DNA of 64,000 bases from Lachnospiraceae bacterium (GTDB taxonomy: Bacteria > Bacillota > Clostridia > Lachnospirales > Lachnospiraceae), in contig JAILOK010000074.1 of the NCBI GenBank assembly GCA_024690825.1, positions 1-64,000 on the forward strand. Direction: 5' to 3'. Positions 24,684 through 32,538 of this stretch are shown piece by piece. The position numbers and the translations under genes are program-made. The notes under the pieces were generated by a model. The model searched no databases. It saw nothing but the letters and a program-made list of their open reading frames with translations, and was not told the DNA's origin. How positions within the stretch are numbered: position 1 is the first letter of the stretch; each line of letters opens with the position of its first letter.

Positions 24684-25420
24684 CATATGAAATCAGGATT
24701 TTTTCCTTTGTATTTTTCATACAATCTTTTATATATTTTCTTTTGAATATCCGCGTCACAAGAATCTATTACTTTTTCATTAGCTATTCTAATAACACGC
24801 CCCTTGTCATCATAGATCCAATAGTTTCTATCTGGTCTATTGCAAGATTCACACTGTGGAATAGTATTGTCTTCTGTGAGGGGCTTAGCTGGATTCTTAT
24901 GTCCTTTTTGAAGAGTGACAATAATATTTTTCCAATAACGATGAGGCTTTCCTTCTTCGGAACCGCAGCATGCACATCTATAATCATAGCGTTTCTTTAA
25001 ATCCTCCCAAAAATCACCTGTGAAATCTTCAACTCTTCTTTCGGCATTAAATCCATCATATGCTTTCTCGAGAGAAATTAACTTATAGCTGCCGGCGGGG
25101 ATTCCTGCGGATGAGTTGTCATTTCTTGTTCCAGAAAGTATAAACCATCCTTTTTGAGCGGCAAGATGCCTAGCTTGTTGAACATCATTTGTATCCGGAT
25201 AGTACAGTTTGATAAAATTTGTTAGTTCTGATTTACTGACGATACCCGTATTGGGGTAGCCTTGCGCAAGATATATCAATGCCAATGCGTCCTTCGTATA
25301 TAAGCCTTTGTTATTCTTTAGATTTGGAAGCTTGACGCCCAACGGCTTTAAATAATTAGAATGATATTTATTTATCAAATCATATATTTCTTCAATTTTG
25401 TTTTTGTCCAATTTTTCCAT
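24683..25420 (-). CDS. HNH nuclease, probable restriction enzyme
   Basis: A 245-residue protein. The C-terminal half has a zinc-ribbon HNH arrangement: Cys149 and Cys152 (YRCACC), His174 in QKGH, Asn185 and the pair Cys190/Cys193 followed by Asn194. This is the layout of HNH endonucleases including several type II restriction enzymes. The N-terminal half is helical and may read DNA. The start is ATG 25420 with GGAG upstream. It is the last of four minus-strand genes after the small regulator and before the convergent methyltransferases, so I take it as a nuclease of the same system. Confidence 0.7.
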   Translation of the reverse strand: MEKLDKNKIEEIYDLINKYHSNYLKPLGVKLPNLKNNKGLYTKDALALIYLAQGYPNTGIVSKSELTNFIKLYYPDTNDVQQARHLAAQKGWFILSGTRNDNSSAGIPAGSYKLISLEKAYDGFNAERRVEDFTGDFWEDLKKRYDYRCACCGSEEGKPHRYWKNIIVTLQKGHKNPAKPLTEDNTIPQCESCNRPDRNYWIYDDKGRVIRIANEKVIDSCDADIQKKIYKRLYEKYKGKNPDFI

Positions 25421-25438
25421 TAAGCGAAGATCTCCATA

Positions 25439-26284
25439 TTATAGAATTTCAATCAAATGACATACTTTTTCATAGGAATGATGAAATTGCATTTGGCTTT
25501 GGTGCCACTGAACAAATCCAAAGGGTAATTGGATAGTAGTACCCCCATTGCTGTCGCCATAATAGGTTTCTGAATTTGCAACCTTAAGTGCAGCTTGGCA
25601 TATATCCTCAATAAAGAAGGTTTCATCAACATCGTTTTCGCCAAGAAGATTTATGTACCATACATAGTCAGACCATTCATCTGAATCCTTTGCAGCACCC
25701 ATAGTGAATGAAAGCTTAGTAAGCTCATATATGTTATCTTTGAACCATCGAAGCATAGAATTATATAAACCTATATCATATGCCTTTAATGTTGTAGCAT
25801 TGAGGCTCTTATGTCGCACCTGTAGATTATAACTTTTTAGATCAGTCTTCTCGCCATACTTCTCAATTATAGATGGAGCATCATCCGCAGCAGCCCAGAA
25901 TAGCTTTATTGCTCTTTGAACATCTTGAGGAATTGATTTATTGAATTGCTTCTCGAATACATCAATGAAAAGACTTGCTCTAACAAAATAGACCTGTCCG
26001 CCGAGGCTTTTCTTTATAGAAACATTGATACTGTTACCGTTTGTGAGCTTTATTTTCAAATCAGTCTTAGATTTTGTCTTCTTCCCCAATATTCCAGACA
26101 CATTAGTTTCATGCAATCCACCAATTGATGTTGACTCAATATTTTCGGATGCATAACCAATTCGTTCCATAAACTCTATACGATATTCCTGGTTATTATC
26201 CAGTAATTCTTTTACACGAGCCTCATTTGAGTGTCCGGAAAGTTTTGCGTGTTTCCATCCGGAAGCTCTATTTCTTTGCGCCAT
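25439..26284 (-). CDS. Putative PD-(D/E)xK restriction endonuclease
   Basis: A 281-residue protein. Residues 70-100 fit a PD-(D/E)xK nuclease core: KTD with Asp75, a turn, then SIKK (89-92) in place of ExK, followed by a GGQVYFVRAS strand. I do not recognise a named family. AAAAGGAGG precedes the start, and the gene lies 14 bases after the preceding nuclease-like gene. Its position among methyltransferases, a controller-type regulator and an HNH nuclease supports a restriction role. Confidence 0.55.
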   Translation of the reverse strand: MAQRNRASGWKHAKLSGHSNEARVKELLDNNQEYRIEFMERIGYASENIESTSIGGLHETNVSGILGKKTKSKTDLKIKLTNGNSINVSIKKSLGGQVYFVRASLFIDVFEKQFNKSIPQDVQRAIKLFWAAADDAPSIIEKYGEKTDLKSYNLQVRHKSLNATTLKAYDIGLYNSMLRWFKDNIYELTKLSFTMGAAKDSDEWSDYVWYINLLGENDVDETFFIEDICQAALKVANSETYYGDSNGGTTIQLPFGFVQWHQSQMQFHHSYEKVCHLIEIL

Positions 26285-26298
26285 TACATATCCTCCTT

Positions 26299-26964
26299 TT
26301 AGGCAACATTGGTGATTCGTTGCTTAATATCGTCGATTGAAAAGTCACATAGCATATCCTGTGGTATTCTTAATTCGTATGCTGGTTTATTTCCATATGG
26401 TCGATGACTTTGTATATACTGCGCTGGAATATCCTCGCGAAAATCGAATAGCGCATATTTTTTTACATTTGCTGTCAAAGCGATTGCTAATAAAAGGCAA
26501 CGGTTTCTCTGCAATTGTACATATTTATTATCCCGTAAATGCAGAGTATGAGTTCTCGCCCAGAAACCGGTATAATCATTGACCAGTTCCATATTTAAAA
26601 CTGATCCTGCTGGTGTTGTGATAGTGTAATCACTTGATGTGGAGGTTCTCTGGTTTGGAAGAATTGTTCTATTTCTATCTGCACCTGCCAAGTCTATCGA
26701 AAAGCCAGAATTAATCATTTCGTTTAAGAAGTAGTCTTCGAAAACCCATGATGCGACTAAATCCTGACCATACTGAATAGGCGTTCTATTATCAGAATGA
26801 TGACGACATGAGAGAAGATTTTGATATGCCTGCAGATGGTGTCTTTCAAGCTCCTGTCGATCACCCTTTAAAATAATAATATTTGATTCGTCATATTCAT
26901 ATCTGATTGCGTAATTAACAATTTCACCATTAAAGAATGCGTTTAGTCCATCGAATGCACCCAT
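26299..26964 (-). CDS. Putative restriction endonuclease subunit
   Basis: A 221-residue protein with mixed alpha/beta composition. A possible nuclease core is SSDYTI followed about a dozen residues later by NMELV, where the usual lysine is missing. The start ATG overlaps the end of the controller-type gene (TGAATG), so the two are translationally coupled. Family not recognised. With the 281-residue protein after it, it could form a two-subunit enzyme for an asymmetric site; that is inference. Confidence 0.5.
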   Translation of the reverse strand: MGAFDGLNAFFNGEIVNYAIRYEYDESNIIILKGDRQELERHHLQAYQNLLSCRHHSDNRTPIQYGQDLVASWVFEDYFLNEMINSGFSIDLAGADRNRTILPNQRTSTSSDYTITTPAGSVLNMELVNDYTGFWARTHTLHLRDNKYVQLQRNRCLLLAIALTANVKKYALFDFREDIPAQYIQSHRPYGNKPAYELRIPQDMLCDFSIDDIKQRITNVA

Positions 26965-27198
26965 TCAATTATTCCCTCCTATTTTCGAATCGTCTTCAAT
27001 GAATAGTCTGTATGTTTCAATATTGAGTGCATCAGCAATTTTTTGAATATTATCTAATGAAATGCTTCTCTGAAAGCGTTCAATATCACTTATATAGGTT
27101 CGGTGAAGACCACACATTTCAGCAAATTTTTCCTGTGATACGCCAAATTCTGTCCGATATTTACGGACATTTGTTCCGAAAACTTTTATTATATCCAT
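26965..27198 (-). CDS. XRE-type controller (C) protein
   Basis: A 77-residue protein made almost entirely of a Cro/C1-type helix-turn-helix (EFGVSQEKFAEMCGLHRT then ISDIERFQRSISLDNIQKIADAL). Small proteins of this kind placed directly before restriction genes are C proteins that delay nuclease expression until DNA is methylated. AGGAGG lies ten bases before ATG. It leads the minus-strand nuclease genes and overlaps the first. A dyad that overlaps its likely -35 region at 27237-27259 is a candidate operator. Confidence 0.8.
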   Translation of the reverse strand: MDIIKVFGTNVRKYRTEFGVSQEKFAEMCGLHRTYISDIERFQRSISLDNIQKIADALNIETYRLFIEDDSKIGGNN

Positions 27199-27236
27199 CT
27201 TGATTTCAACCTCCTGACAGCGTATAAAACTTTATT

Positions 27237-27259
27237 TGTAGTAACACAAAAAGTCTACA
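27237..27259. promoter_or_regulatory. Candidate C-protein operator and promoter
   Basis: TGTAG (27237-27241) and CTACA (27255-27259) form a dyad with a 13-base gap, about 39 bases upstream of the controller start. On the minus strand TTGTGT and, 16 bases later, TTATAC could be -35 and -10 boxes, with the -35 inside the dyad. This is the place expected for autoregulation by a C protein. Confidence 0.4.
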
Positions 27260-27280
27260 GACAATAAGTGTAATTGAAAA

Positions 27281-27312
27281 AGACGGTATCAAGAATGTTC
27301 TTGATGCCGTCT
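27281..27312 (-). terminator. Terminator of the SymE-like gene
   Basis: A 15-bp near-perfect stem (27281-27295 with 27298-27312, one mismatch, two-base loop) followed on the minus strand by TTTTT (27281 to 27277). It ends the SymE-like gene and separates it from the controller promoter. Confidence 0.65.
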
Positions 27313-27339
27313 CAATAAAAATGATTTTTATATGCGTGT

Positions 27340-27540
27340 TTAGTCTTCAGTAGAATGGATAATCTTATCTGCTCTGGTGATGATAAGGACTCCTGCTTCG
27401 CATTTTACCGTGATCGGCGTGCCTGCCGGGAAGTCGAGCTGTTCCAGCCACTGGCCTTTGAGCATGATGACCGGCGTGGGTTTATAGCGATAGCCGCTCT
27501 GTTCATAGACCTTCAGATTGCTGGTTTCCTTATATCTCAT
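27340..27540 (-). CDS. SymE-like type I toxin
   Basis: A 66-residue protein whose second half has the SymE pattern, an AbrB-like swapped-hairpin fold: PVIMLKGQWLEQLDFPAGTP then ITVKCEAGVLIIT. SymE in Escherichia coli is an SOS-induced toxin controlled by the antisense RNA SymR and lies in the restriction-gene cluster; here too the gene is next to a restriction-modification set. GAGG stands about eight bases before ATG 27540. I see no protein antitoxin. A heavily folded 130-base stretch lies upstream. Confidence 0.7.
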   Translation of the reverse strand: MRYKETSNLKVYEQSGYRYKPTPVIMLKGQWLEQLDFPAGTPITVKCEAGVLIITRADKIIHSTED

Positions 27541-27612
27541 ATGGATTTCCTCGATTTTTCGTTAAGCTGACATGGTGAAACGCTGTGTCAGATCCAAAAT
27601 TGTATAAAGAAA

Positions 27613-27737
27613 GCAGCCATGTCGGAGATATGCTCTCTAACATGGCTGCCGTTACCCGCTTGAAGATGTCATGACTGCCTTGTTTTCTTAGCTTTTCAGA
27701 AAATCCCTAAGTCCAACCATCTTTAGCGGGGTGTTTT
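27613..27737. other. Strongly folded intergenic segment upstream of symE
   Basis: A 10-bp perfect stem GCAGCCATGT (27613-27622) with ACATGGCTGC (27640-27649), then CCCGCT (27655-27660) pairing with AGCGGG (27725-27730) around an inner helix CTTAG...CTAAG. On the plus strand GTGTTTTTG follows, so a plus-strand RNA could end here. It lies between the chemoreceptor stop and symE and could be a leader, an RNA antitoxin region, or the end of the island. No homologue is recognised. Confidence 0.4.
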
Positions 27738-27751
27738 TGTATCTGTTTTTA

Positions 27752-29428
27752 TTATACTTTGAACATTGCAACCGCTTCGCCGAGCTGTCCGGTTACTCCC
27801 AGAGTCTTGTCGGACTGTTCCTTGATGGTCGAGATGGTAGATCCGATCTCCACCATGGAAGCATTTGTTTCCTGGCAGGAAGCTGCGTTTTCCTCGGAGA
27901 TCGATGAAAGCGAGCTTACATCGTCGATGACCCTGTTCTTGGCGCTGTCAAGCTGCTGAGCCTTCTCGGCTATGGTATTGATTGCCTGAACAGTACCGGA
28001 GATCTTTTCGTTCACAACCGAGAAGCTGTCGTTTACCTGGGTGAGGACAGTGCCCTCGTTGTTGACTGCTTCCGAAATCTGGCCTGCATACTCCACATTC
28101 TTGTTTGAAGTCGTAATGATCTCGTCTACTATAGACTTGATCTCCTTTGAAGAAAGGTCTGACTGTGACGCCAGATTTGAGATCTCGCCCGCGACAACCG
28201 CGAATCCTCTTCCTGCTTCGCCGGCTCTTGCAGCCTCGATGGAAGCGTTCAGTGAAAGGAGATTTGTCTGGGAAGCGATGCTCTCGATAACGGATGCGGC
28301 TTCCGCGATCTTCTTGACTGCTTCCGAGGAAGTATTGATTCCGTCCACAACCGACTTCGAAACATTGATCGTATTTGTATTTGCCCTGATCAGTTCGTCC
28401 AGTGCCTTCTGAGCCGTGCGGCTTTCTGTTTCAACTTCATTTACATAGGTGGTGGCTTCGTCAGTCATCTCTCTGATGCCGTCGATGTCGTCACCGATCT
28501 GGATCATGTTGGACTGTGTATTCTGTACCGATTCGGCCATATCCATGGATCCCTTTGAAAGATCGTCAATTGCATGTACGACGCCTTCGGATGCGTTGTT
28601 TACGGAGGTTACTCCGGAATCCACGCCGCCCATCTCGGTATTGAGTGTCGATACATTTGACACGATACCGGAGATGACCTGCTTCATGGCGGTACGGAGT
28701 GTCACAACATCGCTGCTTATATCATTTATCTCTTTTATGGCAGATGAACATACTGTTTCGCTTGTGAGGTCACCTGATGTAAGAAGGTCGAGTTCTTCAG
28801 TAGCTGCATGGAGACTGTCGATAACCTTCTTTGAAATGATGAAGATTATAACTCCGGAGAAGACGACACCGACTAGGAGAAGTATGATGACTAGCAGGAT
28901 GGAATTTCTGATCATGGCTTTGACATCAGCTTCGGGTTCGCCTGCCCAGGAAGCACCGACTATAGCACCGCTTCCATCCCTTACGGGCATGTAGTAAACA
29001 TAGTATTCCTTGCCGCCGATCACCACGCCGTCTGCGTTGTAATCATTTCCGGCCTTCACAGCCTCCCAGATCTTGGGATCCATTTCGGTATTCTCGTTTC
29101 TCGTTCCGTCGGGCTTGAGCGCCGAGGTGATGAAACGGGTATTTCCCATGAAAAGCGTCAGCTCTATGTCATCGGCTTTGAGCGAATCAATATAATCATG
29201 TTCATATGCAGGGCCGCCGGCATTGACGATATCCCATTCATAATATTTCCTGACACCGTCCGAAGCGACCTTGAGTTTTTCGTAGGTGGCTTCCTCAAGA
29301 TGGCTGGATATCGTAGCAGCCGTGACGATACCGAGCAGTATTCCGGATGCCAGAAGCGGGATGAAACCGATGAGCAAAAGTGTTGTTGTCATCGTGATTT
29401 TCGGTTTTTGTTTCTTTTTTTCGTTCAT
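27752..29428 (-). CDS. Methyl-accepting chemotaxis protein
   Basis: A 558-residue chemoreceptor: N-terminal helix (about 11-33), an extracellular Cache-like sensor of about 150 residues, a second helix (about 185-205), a HAMP-like linker and a long helical signalling domain whose hairpin tip is intact ([20 protein letters not shown]). It should bind an outside ligand and control CheA. I start it at ATG 29428, eight bases after AGGAGG, rather than six codons upstream. It stands alone on the minus strand. With the FliD-like gene at 58578 it hints that the organism is motile. Confidence 0.9.
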   Translation of the reverse strand: MNEKKKQKPKITMTTTLLLIGFIPLLASGILLGIVTAATISSHLEEATYEKLKVASDGVRKYYEWDIVNAGGPAYEHDYIDSLKADDIELTLFMGNTRFITSALKPDGTRNENTEMDPKIWEAVKAGNDYNADGVVIGGKEYYVYYMPVRDGSGAIVGASWAGEPEADVKAMIRNSILLVIILLLVGVVFSGVIIFIISKKVIDSLHAATEELDLLTSGDLTSETVCSSAIKEINDISSDVVTLRTAMKQVISGIVSNVSTLNTEMGGVDSGVTSVNNASEGVVHAIDDLSKGSMDMAESVQNTQSNMIQIGDDIDGIREMTDEATTYVNEVETESRTAQKALDELIRANTNTINVSKSVVDGINTSSEAVKKIAEAASVIESIASQTNLLSLNASIEAARAGEAGRGFAVVAGEISNLASQSDLSSKEIKSIVDEIITTSNKNVEYAGQISEAVNNEGTVLTQVNDSFSVVNEKISGTVQAINTIAEKAQQLDSAKNRVIDDVSSLSSISEENAASCQETNASMVEIGSTISTIKEQSDKTLGVTGQLGEAVAMFKV

Positions 29429-29576
29429 GAAAAAGCCTCCTGTCATTTTTTTATATATCCGGTTAAAGGACCATTAGGGTCATGACCCGTGACCGCATAT
29501 CAATACTTTGTTTGAGTGTAACACATTTTTCGCACAGTGACCATATATTTTGTACATGTTTTTGAGAAAAAACAAG

Positions 29577-29647
29577 GGTGTCACAGGGACGGTCCCCCTG
29601 ACACCTTAAGAGTCAAAAAAGTTGACAGAAGGACCGTCCCTCTGACA
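29577..29647. repeat. Pair of GGGACGGT repeats in opposite orientation
   Basis: The first copy, 29577-29605, is a hairpin GGTGTCA...TGACACC around CAGGGACGGTCCCCC. The second, 29623-29647, is the same motif reversed (TGACAGAAGGACCGTCCC then TCTGACA). They share the core with copies near 3238 and 58534. The gene-free stretch 29429-29759 also holds two hairpins just before the next gene (GCAGC-TAAA-GCTGC at 29691-29704 and AGCCGC-TGAA-GCGGCT at 29722-29737). Confidence 0.6.
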
Positions 29648-29759
29648 TCATATAACAGTATGGTTGCACAAGGATTACCGCCGATGAGAGGCAGCTAAAG
29701 CTGCGCGGCGGCAAGCAGGCAAGCCGCTGAAGCGGCTCACAAATTTAAGGAGTGTAAAA

Positions 29760-31256
29760 ATGAAAAAATCCATTGTGTTCATTTTGCTGGCGGCTATGTT
29801 ATTTACGGTTTCATGCGGGAGCAAAGATGCCGCGGTTCCCGAAACTGCGGCGGCGTCCGAAGAGACCGGCGGCCTTAAGGAAGAGTCTGCTGAAGCTGTT
29901 GAAGAAACAGCAGGTGAATCGGACACGGTTTCTTATGCCGAGGAAAAAGGTCTCAGATTTGCAAAGTTCCCGGAGTTGTCCATGGACTTTGATCTTGCGA
30001 TATTCGATAAAGATACCTTCGAAGAAATTGACAGCGAGGACTGCCATATCATTGACAAGGATAAGGCTGACCTCTCTTTCTTAAACCTTGCATCCTGGCC
30101 TTCCGAAAAGCAGGGTTACACTACCGCAAGGTTAACCTGTATAGCGGATGTGACCTTTAATACGCATATTTCGACTGACGGTGACGAGATAACTTATTAT
30201 GAATTTCCGGATGTTTCGGTGTTTGATTATTATACCGGAAAATATATACCCACCTTTGAGGAATCAATTTCGGCAAATCTTACCGGAGAAACGGATGCGT
30301 CCAAAGAAACAAAAACACTTATTGATTATGACGGAAATTCATGGGAACTGACAGCCAACGATGAACACACCTATTCCGTATACCGGAAGTTGACTGCCTT
30401 TACCGATCAGACCCACGGAGATATTGAGACGATGGAATCCGTCATTTATTCCACATATGTAACATATCCCGACGGATATGACGGCCTGTCTTTTGCCATA
30501 AATCCCAAAATGACATATCCCTCAACGCATGATAAGGAAAAGATGAAGGAATCGTTTGAAGGTAATAAAAAGAATGAAAACATCGGAAAGGATATCCTTT
30601 CGGTTTTTGAAGATTATTCCAAAGACGATATCCTTTTCTGCTCTCTTAAGGATCCCGGATCTTTAACTGTAGATCACTATGACTCAAAAGCGGAAGCGGA
30701 AGAGGAGATCCCTGCATATCTAAACAGAAAAGGACTTACGGAGTTTAATGAGATCGACGAAGCAAAAGAATTTTCACTGCCCAGTGAGCTGTATTTATTT
30801 GCCGAGGACGGGAAACTCCTAACGGAGAGTACGGCAAGGATCGACAGCGCGATGTCTGACTACTCCATAACCGGAGTAAAGACCGAAGAGGGAGATGACG
30901 GAAAAACAAAGGTAAGTATTATCTATGATTTGAAGGGAAATGTCGAAATGCATTTTGATCCGAATTTTTACGGAGATTACAATTATCAGGACAATTCTCC
31001 CGCCGTCCAGCTGTTTAACGGAAAAACCGGTGTGAATTATAATGGAAAATATGACTTTCCAAGATATGACAGCACCTGGGGAGACTGGAAAGGACCGGAA
31101 GGAGCAGACATAACATTCAAACAGGATCATGATGTCACTGCGGATTTTACTGTTCCGACCGATGATCTCAAAGATATGGTTGTTTTATTCGGCGACAGGA
31201 CCACATCGGATCATTATCAGTTCAGACTGTCGGAGCTGATCGAAAAATTCAAATAG
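29760..31256 (+). CDS. Lipoprotein of unknown function
   Basis: A 498-residue lipoprotein with a clear signal peptide and lipobox TVSC (Cys19), an acidic Ala/Glu-rich spacer (about 20-60) and a beta-rich outer domain without recognised motifs. AAGGAG is about eight bases before ATG. It ends 24 bases before the start of a second lipoprotein gene in the same direction. Outer-surface binding or scaffolding is possible; I cannot name a family. Confidence 0.7.
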   Translation: MKKSIVFILLAAMLFTVSCGSKDAAVPETAAASEETGGLKEESAEAVEETAGESDTVSYAEEKGLRFAKFPELSMDFDLAIFDKDTFEEIDSEDCHIIDKDKADLSFLNLASWPSEKQGYTTARLTCIADVTFNTHISTDGDEITYYEFPDVSVFDYYTGKYIPTFEESISANLTGETDASKETKTLIDYDGNSWELTANDEHTYSVYRKLTAFTDQTHGDIETMESVIYSTYVTYPDGYDGLSFAINPKMTYPSTHDKEKMKESFEGNKKNENIGKDILSVFEDYSKDDILFCSLKDPGSLTVDHYDSKAEAEEEIPAYLNRKGLTEFNEIDEAKEFSLPSELYLFAEDGKLLTESTARIDSAMSDYSITGVKTEEGDDGKTKVSIIYDLKGNVEMHFDPNFYGDYNYQDNSPAVQLFNGKTGVNYNGKYDFPRYDSTWGDWKGPEGADITFKQDHDVTADFTVPTDDLKDMVVLFGDRTTSDHYQFRLSELIEKFK

Positions 31257-31280
31257 GAGTTTTTGGTATATACTCATAGT

Positions 31281-32453
31281 ATGAAGAAGATCGTTGTTCG
31301 AATTTTTATAATAACTGCGTTCGTACTCTCTGTGGTTTTGGCAGGGTGCGCCAAGACAGAGGAGACGGCGGGAAGCGCAAAGATGGTGCCGGTTTCGGAG
31401 GAGTCTGTAAACAGGGAAGCGTTGACGGATGAGTCTGCCCCGCAGGAAGAAGATACCGGTGATAAGGATGCTGATGACGCAGATGCCGGTGAAGCGGAAA
31501 CTGACACAGAGTATCTGACCGATCTGGTTCCGGCCGAAAAAGCCCCGGAAAGAAAGAACCTTACGCGTGAAGAACGGGCAAGGATACAGGAGGAGAAGGG
31601 GCTTAATATCTTTGAAAAGACTCTGGAGGTCGAAGGTCTTGACAGAGATCTTGATATCCTGTTCATTGCCGATTCCCATCTTTCACTGTGTGATGACAGG
31701 GATATGGAGGTCTATGACAAGGCTGTTTTCAGGTACGGCAATATGCTTGATGCAAACGGCAGGCCGGCATACCAGACCTTTCATGAATTTGTTGATTATG
31801 CCAATGCCGAGAAACCGGATCTTCTGATACTCGGAGGCGATATCGTTGATTCGGCCATGATGGCGTCCATAAATTTCCTTCAGGGTGAGCTGAAAAACTT
31901 AAGCGTGCCCTATCTTTATGTGCTCGGAAACCATGATTTCGAATACGGAAATGAATATTATTCGAAGAGGGCTTATGAGGAATTTCTGCCGAGACTGCTG
32001 GAGGTTTCGCATTCCGACAAGGGATCGCATCTGTACAGCCTGGGCGGCATGTATGTCTTTGCCGCGGATGATTCCAACAGCCAGTATACGGAGGATGAGC
32101 TTGCAAAATTCAAGGAGATCTGCGATGACGGCAGGCCCGTACTTTTTGTGACTCATGTTCCCATCGAGCCCGGCATGGGCAATACAGAGCTCTACGACAA
32201 GAGCATCGAACTTTTCGGAACTGACAGCAAGGGCAATTCCAGAGCGCTCATCGGTGAGCATTCCGTGATCCCGAATGTTACGACACAGGAGATGCTCGAT
32301 CTTGTGCTTGCCGATGACAGTAATGTCTTTTGTGTCCTTGCAGGACATGTCCATTATCCTCACGAGGATCTTTTAAATGAAAATGTCACTCAGATCGTCA
32401 CAGGTGCTGCCTTCAGATCGAGGGGAGTGCTGCTGCATCTGAAGGCAAAGTGA
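31281..32453 (+). CDS. Metallophosphoesterase lipoprotein
   Basis: A 390-residue lipoprotein (lipobox VLAGC, Cys23) with an acidic linker and a calcineurin-like phosphoesterase domain. The metal-binding blocks are all present: ADSH (D131, H133), GGDIVD, GNHDF, VTHVP and GHVH. Such enzymes hydrolyse phosphate esters with a two-metal centre; the substrate outside the cell is unknown. I chose ATG 31281, although the AGGAG at the end of the previous gene is closer to TTG 31263. It is probably cotranscribed with the preceding lipoprotein gene. Confidence 0.8.
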   Translation: MKKIVVRIFIITAFVLSVVLAGCAKTEETAGSAKMVPVSEESVNREALTDESAPQEEDTGDKDADDADAGEAETDTEYLTDLVPAEKAPERKNLTREERARIQEEKGLNIFEKTLEVEGLDRDLDILFIADSHLSLCDDRDMEVYDKAVFRYGNMLDANGRPAYQTFHEFVDYANAEKPDLLILGGDIVDSAMMASINFLQGELKNLSVPYLYVLGNHDFEYGNEYYSKRAYEEFLPRLLEVSHSDKGSHLYSLGGMYVFAADDSNSQYTEDELAKFKEICDDGRPVLFVTHVPIEPGMGNTELYDKSIELFGTDSKGNSRALIGEHSVIPNVTTQEMLDLVLADDSNVFCVLAGHVHYPHEDLLNENVTQIVTGAAFRSRGVLLHLKAK

Positions 32454-32459
32454 ATGAAT

Positions 32460-32488
32460 TTGTAGGAATCCCGTATTTGTGATAAAAT
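32460..32488 (+). promoter_or_regulatory. Promoter of iorA
   Basis: TTGTAG (32460-32465), a 17-base spacer and TAAAAT (32483-32488), about 50 bases before the iorA start. Confidence 0.4.
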
Positions 32489-32538
32489 AACTGTTTGGCA
32501 AGTGCTGAAAAACAGGTTCTTATTAAGAGGAGAAGAAG

